Source: DATBQN01 sp963755825 | Lineage (GTDB): Bacteria > Acidobacteriota > Thermoanaerobaculia > Multivoradales > UBA5704 | Length of the DNA stretch: 64,000 nt | NCBI GenBank assembly: GCA_963755825.1 | Contig: CAVWLA010000003.1 | Span: 496,001-560,000 of the forward strand | Reading direction: 5' to 3' | Part shown: one piece after another, positions 33,343-40,000 of the stretch | Layout of the letters: the number at the start of each line of letters is the position of its first letter | Position numbering within the stretch: position 1 is the stretch's first letter | Position numbers and translations under genes: made by a program | The notes under the pieces: generated by a model | The model's input: the letters and a program-made list of their open reading frames with translations, nothing else | What the model was told of the DNA's origin: nothing | The model's database searches: none

Positions 33343-33711
33343 CTAGACGCGCGACTCCGCGGCCTCGTGCATGATCTCCGGATCGTAGTCGTAGATCAGC
33401 GAGCGCACCGTCTTCTCGGGCGCCAGCGCCACCCCCTCCTCGTAGGACCACATGTCGATGGTCTCCCACGGGCAGTAGCGGGCGCAGAGCTGGCAGCCGA
33501 TGCAGCGCTCGAGATCGACCTCGACCAGCTTCATGAAGTCGCGGTGCTCGGGGCCGGGGACGATCTCGATGCAGTCGACCGGACAGAACGAGATGCAGGC
33601 CTCGCAGCCGGTGCAGCCGGTCTGATCGATCACCGCCAGCTGGCGCGGCGGCTTGGGCCGCGGCGGCTTGTCGATCTCGATCTTCTTCGGGTAGGGGAAC
33701 GATTCGGCCAT
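33343..33711 (-). CDS. Two-cluster 4Fe-4S ferredoxin-like protein
   Basis: A 122-residue protein with two ferredoxin motifs, CTGCEACISFCPVDC (about 43-57) and CIGCQLCARYCPWE (about 80-93), each suited to a 4Fe-4S cluster. The N-terminus is basic and Pro-rich (IEIDKPPRPKPP). Likely a small electron carrier or a subunit of a larger oxidoreductase encoded elsewhere. ATG 33711 has CCGGAGG upstream; the frame continues to 33912 but without a conserved pattern. It is divergent from the LuxE-like gene; the space between (33712-33870) holds a possible extended -10 TGCTACAGT for this gene. Confidence 0.9.
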   Translation of the reverse strand: MAESFPYPKKIEIDKPPRPKPPRQLAVIDQTGCTGCEACISFCPVDCIEIVPGPEHRDFMKLVEVDLERCIGCQLCARYCPWETIDMWSYEEGVALAPEKTVRSLIYDYDPEIMHEAAESRV

Positions 33712-33857
33712 GCTGTCTCGCCTCCGGCTGGAGAATGTGGGGGGTGAGAGCGTCGTACTGTAGCAGAGATCGGGCGGCGGCCCAGAGGTTTTCGCGCCGC
33801 CGGCGGAGCGAGCTTGCGGCCTCGCGGCTCGGGCCGCGAAGCCGCTTGTGCCGCGGG

Positions 33858-33863
33858 TAGAAT
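33858..33863 (+). promoter_or_regulatory. -10 hexamer TAGAAT before the LuxE-like gene
   Basis: TAGAAT ends 7 bases before ATG 33871, with no ribosome site between; predicts a leaderless transcript. Confidence 0.5.
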
Positions 33864-33870
33864 CCCCGCC

Positions 33871-34965
33871 ATGCTCCGCCAGCGCATCGGCCGCTTCATC
33901 TCCGGCAGCCACCCGCAGGGCTCCTCAGAGGAGACCTCCTTCGACGAGCTCGCCCTCGAGGCCTTCGCCTTCCAGTTCGAGCGCATCGCCCCCTACCGCA
34001 GGCTCTGCAGCGGGCGCGGCGCGGTCCCCGGCACCGTCACCTCCTGGCGCGAGGTGCCGCCGGTCCCCGCGGCGGCCTTCCGCGCCCTGGAGCTCGCCGC
34101 CGATCCGCCGGTCGAGACCTTCCGCAGCAGTGGGACGACGGGTGGGCCGACCGGAGAGAGCCTCGGCGAGGCGAGGAGCGTCCATCTGCAGCCGTATCCG
34201 GAGCTCTACGAGGCGGCGATCGACGCCTCCTTCCCCCGCTGGTGCCTGCGCGAGCTGGGGGCCGACGGCCGGCTGCCGATCCTCTCGCTGGTGCCGGAGC
34301 GCGCCGCGCTGCCCGACTCGAGCCTCTCCTTCATGGCCGACCGCGTCCTCGCCCGCTGGGGGTCGGCCGAAGCGGTGACAGCCATCGGCGGCCGCGGCGT
34401 CGACGTGATGAGGGCGCGCTCCTGGGCCGCCTCGCGCCAGCGCGACCGGCGGCCCGGCCTCGTCTTCGCCACCGCCTTCGCCCTCGCCGACTGGCTGGCG
34501 GCGCTCGCCCGGCAGGACCTCCGCCTGCGCCTCCCCTACGGCACGGTGGTCTTCGAGACCGGCGGCTTCAAGGGGCGGACGAGCGAGATCTCCCGCGGCG
34601 AGCTCCTCGCCCTGCTCGACGAGCGGCTGGGGGTTCCGCCGGCGGCGGTGGTGCGGGAGTACGGCATGACCGAGCTCTCGAGCCAGTGCTATACCGAGGC
34701 GCTCGCCGGCGGCGACGGCGACCTCTTCGTGGCGCCGCCTTGGGTCCGCGTCCGCATCCTCGATCCCGCGACCCTCGCCGAGCAGCCGCCGGGAGCGCCC
34801 GGCCTCATCTCCGTCTTAGATCTCGCCAACCTCGGCTCGGCGGTGCACGTGCTCACCGAGGACCTCGGCTTGGCGGATGGTGCCGACTTCCGCCTCCTCG
34901 GCCGGGCCGCCGGGGCGCAGCTCCGCGGCTGCTCCCTCACCGTCGAAGAGCTGCGCGCGGGCTAG
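33871..34965 (+). CDS. LuxE-family acyl-protein synthetase
   Basis: A 364-residue protein of the ANL-like LuxE family. FRSSGTTGGPTGES (about 87-100) is the phosphate-binding loop; GTVVFETGGFKGRTSEISR and VVREYGMTELSSQCYTEAL are the conserved core, the latter carrying the adenylate-forming signature. LuxE activates fatty acids with ATP and passes them to a LuxC acyl-reductase; a LuxC-like gene lies 700 bases further on the same strand. No luciferase gene is present. The gene ends overlapping the convergent VOC gene by four bases. Confidence 0.88.
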   Translation: MLRQRIGRFISGSHPQGSSEETSFDELALEAFAFQFERIAPYRRLCSGRGAVPGTVTSWREVPPVPAAAFRALELAADPPVETFRSSGTTGGPTGESLGEARSVHLQPYPELYEAAIDASFPRWCLRELGADGRLPILSLVPERAALPDSSLSFMADRVLARWGSAEAVTAIGGRGVDVMRARSWAASRQRDRRPGLVFATAFALADWLAALARQDLRLRLPYGTVVFETGGFKGRTSEISRGELLALLDERLGVPPAAVVREYGMTELSSQCYTEALAGGDGDLFVAPPWVRVRILDPATLAEQPPGAPGLISVLDLANLGSAVHVLTEDLGLADGADFRLLGRAAGAQLRGCSLTVEELRAG

Positions 34966-35345
34966 ACCGCCTGCCAGAGGCCGAGGCGGTTGCCCTCGGA
35001 GTCGAGGAAGCGGGCGAATCGCCCCCGCACACCGACCGCCACCACAGCGGCCTCGACGGCGCCCCCCGCGGCGACGATCCGTGCCAGGCACTCCTCGAGG
35101 CTGGCGCCGTCGACGTGGACGACGAGGAGCGGCTGATCGCCGACCTCACCGCCGGTGACCAGGCCGCCGTCGATCCCCCGTCGAGCCGGCGCCGCCGCAT
35201 CCTCGACCGCCGCGCCGAGACGGAAGTAGGCCGGCCCCTCCCACTCCACCCTCTCGACCGCCCAGCCGAACACCTCGCCATAGAAACGCGCCGCCCGCGC
35301 CGCATCGCGGACGGGGATCTCAAAACGGCTGACCGAGGCACGCAC
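34962..35345 (-). CDS. VOC/glyoxalase family protein
   Basis: A 127-residue single-repeat VOC protein: VSRFEIPVRDAARAARFYGE at the start and RFARFLDSEGNRLGLWQAV at the end, with two beta-alpha-beta-beta-beta units. The RFEIPVRD motif is typical for the bleomycin-resistance/glyoxalase-like group that dimerises; the usual first ligand His is not obvious, so the metal site is uncertain. Starts at GTG 35345. It sits between the LuxE-like and LuxC-like genes on the opposite strand. Confidence 0.8.
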   Translation of the reverse strand: MRASVSRFEIPVRDAARAARFYGEVFGWAVERVEWEGPAYFRLGAAVEDAAAPARRGIDGGLVTGGEVGDQPLLVVHVDGASLEECLARIVAAGGAVEAAVVAVGVRGRFARFLDSEGNRLGLWQAV

Positions 35346-35408
35346 GACGCCGACGAGGCTATCTCAGTCCCCGACCCCACCCTCGAAACACCCGACCACG
35401 GACTCAAC

Positions 35409-35644
35409 AATCACCTGGCACCTTGCCGCCGACGACCTTCCCAACAATCACCTGGCACCTTCAAAAATCACCTGGCACCTCGCGACGGCACCTCGCCGCC
35501 CGGAGATTTACCGGCCCTTGGCCAGCAGAAATGGCCTGGCACCTCGCCATTAATCACCTGGCACCTCGATAGCACCTCGATAAATCATTGAAAACAAGTG
35601 GTTAGCGACGGCCGACGGAGGGGCTCACGACTCACCTGGCACCG
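35409..35644. repeat. Cluster of AATCACCTGGCACCT repeats
   Basis: Copies begin at 35409, 35446, 35466, 35530 (AATGGCCTGGCACCT), 35552 and 35631 (CTCACCTGGCACC), with a partial AGCACCTCGAT at 35571. Spacing is irregular (20-80 bases). The core CACCTGGCACC is kept in five of six copies and, read on the other strand, contains AGGTGCCAGGTG, a direct AGGTG repeat. The 323-base space between the VOC and LuxC-like genes holds nothing else but this cluster and the LuxC -10 element. No transposase is here; it may be a REP-like or insertion-target repeat. Confidence 0.8.
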
Positions 35645-35655
35645 GTCGAGATGGG

Positions 35656-35661
35656 CATAAT
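35656..35661 (+). promoter_or_regulatory. -10 hexamer CATAAT before the LuxC-like gene
   Basis: CATAAT ends 6 bases before TTG 35668, the only start codon in frame with the conserved N-terminus. This fits the leaderless pattern and supports the TTG start. Confidence 0.45.
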
Positions 35662-35667
35662 GGCGGC

Positions 35668-36963
35668 TTGCTCGCCGACTTCTGCCTGCCTCCGACCCTC
35701 GCGGCTCCCGAGACGGCCCTCGCCGAGAGGGACGGCGTCTCCTATCGATCCGCCCGCTGGCGGCCCGAGGGGTTGGCGGGGCTGGTGCCCGAGCTGGCGC
35801 GCGGCGGGGCGGCGCTCCGCGCTCTCCCCGACGGCGACCTCCTCGCCGCCTGGGCGGCGACGGTCGAGGCGTTTCTCGACGCCGGCTCGCCGGAGCGGCG
35901 GGCGCTCGACGGTGCCCTCTCCCGGCTGACCGAGCTCTCCCCGCAGGGGCTCTCGGCCGGCCTCGAGGCGGTGCTCGGCGGCGTGCGGCGGCGGCCGGCG
36001 GCCGAGCTCCTGGCGCGCTCCCGCCAGCGGGGCGCCCCGCCGCCGGAGACGCCGGCCCTGGTCGTCCTCGCCGGCAACCTCCCCGCCCTGGCGGTGCAGC
36101 CACTCCTCCCCGCCCTCGCCCTCCGCCGCCCGGTGCTCCTCAAGTCGGCCTCCGCCGAGCCCCTCTTCGCCCCGGCGTTCCTCGCCGCCCTCGGCCGCCG
36201 CGAGCCGCGCCTCGCCGGCGCCGTCGGCGCCGCCGTCTGGGAGGGTGGCGAGGCGGAGCTGGAGGGTCCCCTCCTCGCCTGCGTCGGCCGGGTGCTCGCT
36301 TACGGCGGTGCCGGGGCGCTCGCCGACCTCGAGCGGCGCGCGCCGGGCAGGGTCGTCGGCTTCGGCCCCAAGCTCAGCCTGGCGGTGGTGGGGAGGGAGG
36401 TGGCGCCGGCGGCGGTCGCCGCCGGGCTAGCCCGCGACGTGGCGCTCTTCGATCAGCGCGGCTGCCTATCGATCGTCGCGGTGTATCAGGAGGAGTATGA
36501 GGAGACCTCGCAGGTGCGGTCCGCCGCTCTCGCCGCCGCCCTCGCCGGCTCTCTCGGCGAGTGGGCGCGCGTCTGGCCGCCGGGTCCCGCCGACGCCGCG
36601 GCGCTCGGCGCCGTGCAGCAGCTCCGGCTGACCGCCGCGATGCGGGGGACAACGATCTTCGGCGACGAGCGGTCGCCGGCCGCTGGGACGGTGGTGGTCG
36701 AGACCCGCGCGGAGCTGCGGCCGGCGATCGGCGCGCGGACCGTGGTCGTCCACCCGCTCGCCAGGCTCGACCGGCTGCCGGAGATCCTCGCTCCCTGGCG
36801 CGGCCGCCTGCAGGGCGCCGCGCTCGCCGGCGAGACCGCCTGGGCCATCGCGCCGCGGCTGGCGGAGCTCGGCGTCTCTCGCCTGACGCCGCCGGGCGAC
36901 CTGCAGAGCCCCGACGCCGCGTGGACGAACGGCGGCATCGACCCGCTCGCCGCCCTCGCCTAG
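35668..36963 (+). CDS. LuxC-family acyl-CoA/acyl-protein reductase
   Basis: A 431-residue protein with an ALDH-like fold. ALVVLAGNLPALAVQPLLPA is the nucleotide-binding start, and FDQRGCLSI contains the catalytic Cys266. LuxC reduces acyl-enzyme intermediates to aldehydes with NADPH, in complex with LuxE. The pair here could make fatty aldehydes or activated acyl groups for wax esters, lipids or secondary metabolites. Start TTG 35668. Ends 13 bases before the convergent thioredoxin-like gene. Confidence 0.88.
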   Translation: MLADFCLPPTLAAPETALAERDGVSYRSARWRPEGLAGLVPELARGGAALRALPDGDLLAAWAATVEAFLDAGSPERRALDGALSRLTELSPQGLSAGLEAVLGGVRRRPAAELLARSRQRGAPPPETPALVVLAGNLPALAVQPLLPALALRRPVLLKSASAEPLFAPAFLAALGRREPRLAGAVGAAVWEGGEAELEGPLLACVGRVLAYGGAGALADLERRAPGRVVGFGPKLSLAVVGREVAPAAVAAGLARDVALFDQRGCLSIVAVYQEEYEETSQVRSAALAAALAGSLGEWARVWPPGPADAAALGAVQQLRLTAAMRGTTIFGDERSPAAGTVVVETRAELRPAIGARTVVVHPLARLDRLPEILAPWRGRLQGAALAGETAWAIAPRLAELGVSRLTPPGDLQSPDAAWTNGGIDPLAALA

Positions 36964-36976
36964 GGATCCGCCCGGG

Positions 36977-37819
36977 TTACCGCTTGCCGGCCGCCGGCTT
37001 CAGCAGGCGGACGAGGGCGACGTCGGGAGCGCCCCAGTCGTCGTTGCCGTAGAGGCGGCCGACCTCCTTGCCGCCGACCAGGACGACGCCGGTCGGCACC
37101 CCCTCGATCTTGTACTTCTTGGGCTCCGGTCCGCTCGCCAGCCCCTTCTCGGGGAGGCCGAAGTATTCGAAGTGAATCTTCGAGCCCTTGACGGCGTCCT
37201 CCACCCGCAGGATGCGCGGCACGTTGACGCGGCAGTGCGGGCACCACGAGCCGAAGAAGACGCGCACCGTCGCCGGGCCCAGCGTTTTCAGGGCCGCGAC
37301 GGCCGGCGGGTTCGGCTCATATTGCTGGGCCCGCCGCGTGTAGTCGGGGCTGTAGGTCTTGAGATCGGCCGATGAGTGGAGGCCGAGGAGCACCGGCCGC
37401 GGCCGCAGCTCGACGGCGTGGCGGTCGATCTTGAAGCGGACGATGCCGTCGGAGCCGTAGGTGAACGGCCCCTGCGCCGCCAGCTCGGCGTCGGCCAGCA
37501 GGTCCACCGTGGCGTCCTTCTTCTTCATCACCTTCATGATGTTGACCGTGGCGACCGAGTCCTCGCCCTGGCGGACGAGCACCGGCGAGGGGAGCGCGCC
37601 GGTCAGGATGAGCACCGCGTGGGCGGTCTCGTTCTGGTACATCTCGGCGGTGGGGACGGCCTTGCCGTCGACCCACAGCGTGTAGTCCTCCATCGACTTG
37701 AAGTCGCGCAGCACGTTGTCGCTCGGCGCCGCCTGGGCGCGGACGCCGGCGGCGATGCCGGCGAGGAGGCCGGCGGCGAGGAGGGCTGCGACGGCGGGGC
37801 GGCGGAACGCTGGAGTCAT
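36977..37819 (-). CDS. Exported thioredoxin-like protein with WCPHC motif
   Basis: A 280-residue periplasmic protein with a signal peptide (cleavage about residue 28, VRAQA). The thioredoxin domain is C-terminal (about 170-275) with active-site FFGSWCPHCRVNVP and VPTGVVLVGGKEVGRLYG, the latter supplying the cis-Pro (VPT). The N-terminal 150 residues are an extra beta-rich region with DFKSMEDYTLWVDG and lysine-rich VMKKKDATVDL. The WCPHC sequence resembles reducing or isomerase partners of the TlpA/DsbE group. It follows the MauE-like gene after 22 bases and is likely co-transcribed. Confidence 0.85.
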   Translation of the reverse strand: MTPAFRRPAVAALLAAGLLAGIAAGVRAQAAPSDNVLRDFKSMEDYTLWVDGKAVPTAEMYQNETAHAVLILTGALPSPVLVRQGEDSVATVNIMKVMKKKDATVDLLADAELAAQGPFTYGSDGIVRFKIDRHAVELRPRPVLLGLHSSADLKTYSPDYTRRAQQYEPNPPAVAALKTLGPATVRVFFGSWCPHCRVNVPRILRVEDAVKGSKIHFEYFGLPEKGLASGPEPKKYKIEGVPTGVVLVGGKEVGRLYGNDDWGAPDVALVRLLKPAAGKR

Positions 37820-37841
37820 GGTCGAAACCTCATGGGAGCTC

Positions 37842-38837
37842 TCATCGGGCCGGAGCCGGCGACGGCGGCAGCCCAGGATAGGTGCGGGTGACCCGGCCGT
37901 CCTCCACCACGAAGGAGCGCGGCAGGCGCCGGTAGAGCGGTTTCAAGAGCGCCGGCGGCGCCTCGGTGACCGGGAACGAGGGGCCGAAGCGCCAGCCGAA
38001 GGCCCTCCCCTGCTCGAGGCTGGCGCCGGCGAGGACGGCGAGGGGCGGCGCGCCGCCGCCGGTGACGTAGGCGTTGAGCGCGCGGACCGACTTCTGGAAG
38101 GCCGGGTCCTCGAGATCCGCCATCACCACCAGGTGCCGGCCGGAGGCGAGCTCGGGCGCCACGCCGTCGAGGCAGGCGCGCTCGCGGCCGCTGCCGGCGC
38201 AGAGGTCGGCGAGCCGTACGCCTGGCTTCAGGCGGGTCGCGAGATCGTCGAGCGGCAGCGAAGGGGACCGCCAGGCGAAGAGCATCGCCGCCACCGCCGC
38301 GGCGAGGGCGAAGGCGGCGCGCCCCCGCGGCGCCCGGCTCCCGGCGCGATCGCGGCCGACGAAGGCGAGCGCCAGGGCAGGCACGAGGAGCGCCATGTCC
38401 TGCCAGAAGGCCTCGGCCGGCGTGCGCGTCACCAGGTTGCCGAAGCAGCCGCAGCCGGCGTCGTCCGGCGCCACGCCATGGGCGCTCAGCCAGTAGACGC
38501 GGCCGGTGAGGAAGAGGAAGAAGAGGACGAGGGCGACCGCCGGGACGAGCACCCAGAGGCGGCGGACGCCGAGGACGAGCGCCACCCCGAGGCCGACCTC
38601 GAGCCCGATGGCACAGAGCGCCACGGCGATCGCCGGCAGCAGGCGGTCGAGACCGTCGGCGTGGACCTGGGTCGCGAAGCCCTGCGGATCGAGCGCCTTG
38701 GCCCAGGCGGCGACGAGCAGCACGAGGCCGAGGAAGACGCCGCCGGCGGTGCCGATCCACCACGCTATGCCGCGCCGCGATCTCTGCGCCGGGAGCGGGA
38801 TCGCGCTCGCTGGGGGGATCGCCGCCGGTCGCTCCAT
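37842..38837 (-). CDS. MauE/DoxX-like membrane protein with redox-type Cys motif
   Basis: A 331-residue protein. Four helices in residues 20-170 match MauE/DoxX: GGVFLGLVLLVAAWAKALDP, VALCAIGLEVGLGVALVLG, then AGCGCFGNLV (about 128-137), the CxC motif typical of MauE-like proteins that pass electrons to periplasmic thioredoxins. A fifth helix (about 195) leads to a soluble C-terminal part (about 210-331) without a clear motif, possibly TlpA-like without a CxxC. The WCPHC thioredoxin immediately downstream is a natural partner. Confidence 0.82.
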   Translation of the reverse strand: MERPAAIPPASAIPLPAQRSRRGIAWWIGTAGGVFLGLVLLVAAWAKALDPQGFATQVHADGLDRLLPAIAVALCAIGLEVGLGVALVLGVRRLWVLVPAVALVLFFLFLTGRVYWLSAHGVAPDDAGCGCFGNLVTRTPAEAFWQDMALLVPALALAFVGRDRAGSRAPRGRAAFALAAAVAAMLFAWRSPSLPLDDLATRLKPGVRLADLCAGSGRERACLDGVAPELASGRHLVVMADLEDPAFQKSVRALNAYVTGGGAPPLAVLAGASLEQGRAFGWRFGPSFPVTEAPPALLKPLYRRLPRSFVVEDGRVTRTYPGLPPSPAPAR

Positions 38838-38843
38838 GCATGA

Positions 38844-38849
38844 ATCCTA
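38844..38849 (-). promoter_or_regulatory. -10 hexamer TAGGAT, leaderless-type promoter of the MauE-like gene
   Basis: On the minus strand TAGGAT ends 6 bases before ATG 38837, the same distance as at four other genes in the window. Confidence 0.45.
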
Positions 38850-38917
38850 ACAGCCCGGCGGCGCGAAAACGCGGCCGCGGCTCGGCCGCCGCTCGGCCGG
38901 ACGTGAGCTGTGTGGTT

Positions 38918-39811
38918 CTAGGCGCGGCGGCCGAGGCCGAGGCGCTCGGCGAGGCGCTGCAGGAGGCCGGTCGGCGGCGGCGGCGGATGGAGCGGCGGCA
39001 GCGGGCCGGAAGGGGTCCGCTCGACCTGGCGCACAGACATCGGCAGCTCGGCGAGCGCCGGCGGCTCTTCGGTCGGCGCATCGGCCGCATCGGCTGGTGG
39101 CAGTGCGCCGGCTGCGCTCGCCGAGTCTGCGGGCGGCGGCGGCGAGACCGAGGCCCGCGTCGGCGGCGACGGCTGGGGCGCCGGAGAGGCGGGAGAAGAC
39201 GAGGTCGAGTGCGACTCCCGCGCCGCCGCCTGCGGCCCGAGCGGGGGGGCGCCGGCGGGGGCCGCGGGCGCGCCGGCTTTCTGGCGGAAGGTCGTCTGCT
39301 CCCAGGAGGCGGAGCCAGCGCCGAGAACCTCGCCGACCGGCAGCACCTCGCCCAGGCCCACGGCCTCCGACCGCCGCGGCAGGCGCGCCGCGCCGAGATC
39401 GGCGCCGCAGAGCGGGCAGGCGGCCGCGGCGCCGTCGACCGGCCGGCCGCAGGCGGGGCAGAAGGCGGCGCCGTCGGAGGCCGCCGCCGCCGGCGCGGCG
39501 CCGGGGCGGGCGCGGCGCAGGTAGAGGGCCGTCTCGCCGATCACCACCCGGTCGCCCTCGGCGAGCGGCGTCTCGCCGTCGAGGCGCGCGCCGTTGACGT
39601 AGCTGCCGTTGCTCGAGCGCAGGTCCTGCAGGGTGACGCGGCCGGCCTGCACCGACATCAGCGCATGGCCGCGGCTGACGCTGGGATCGCGCAGCACCAC
39701 CCCGCAGCCGCGGCTGCGGCCGATGGTCACCTCGCCCTCGCGGAGGTCGATGCGGCGACCCTCGACCTCGAGATACCAGGCTTCGACGCTCGCGATGGTC
39801 ACGTCCTCCAC
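38918..39811 (-). CDS. FHA-domain protein with zinc ribbon
   Basis: A 297-residue cytoplasmic protein. The FHA domain (about 10-95) has the phosphothreonine-binding residues in TIGRSRGCGVVL, DPSVSRGHA and DLRSSNGSYVNG. A zinc-ribbon-like segment follows (CPACGRPVDGAAAACPLCG). The rest is low-complexity Pro/Ala/Ser. It reads signals from Ser/Thr kinases; a pseudokinase is encoded about 7 kb away. The start is GTG 39811. Gene-poor flanks of about 80 and 190 bases. Confidence 0.88.
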   Translation of the reverse strand: MEDVTIASVEAWYLEVEGRRIDLREGEVTIGRSRGCGVVLRDPSVSRGHALMSVQAGRVTLQDLRSSNGSYVNGARLDGETPLAEGDRVVIGETALYLRRARPGAAPAAAASDGAAFCPACGRPVDGAAAACPLCGADLGAARLPRRSEAVGLGEVLPVGEVLGAGSASWEQTTFRQKAGAPAAPAGAPPLGPQAAARESHSTSSSPASPAPQPSPPTRASVSPPPPADSASAAGALPPADAADAPTEEPPALAELPMSVRQVERTPSGPLPPLHPPPPPTGLLQRLAERLGLGRRA

Positions 39812-39862
39812 ACCACGGTCAGGGCCGAGCGCACGGGTTACCGCCTTGAGTACGATACCCCG

Positions 39863-39871
39863 ATCATAGCA
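39863..39871 (-). promoter_or_regulatory. Extended -10 of the FHA gene
   Basis: TGCTATGAT on the minus strand, a good extended -10, about 50 bases upstream of the GTG start. No clear -35. Confidence 0.5.
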
Positions 39872-40000
39872 GACATCGCGCCGCCAACCCGTTGATTATG
39901 AAGCGCTGTCGAAGCGGTCGTGGACCGCCGGCCGCGCCGGTCCTGGGGCCGTTTGGTTCCGAGGACGGTCGACCCAACGGACCCCGACCGCAACACGCCG

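Noticed and set aside
35409..35644. CRISPR array
   Set aside because: Repeats are short and degenerate, spacers vary from a few to more than 60 bases, and no cas genes are present.
33871..36963. Bioluminescence operon
   Set aside because: LuxC and LuxE homologues are present but no luciferase, flavin reductase or regulator; the call is limited to fatty-acyl reduction.
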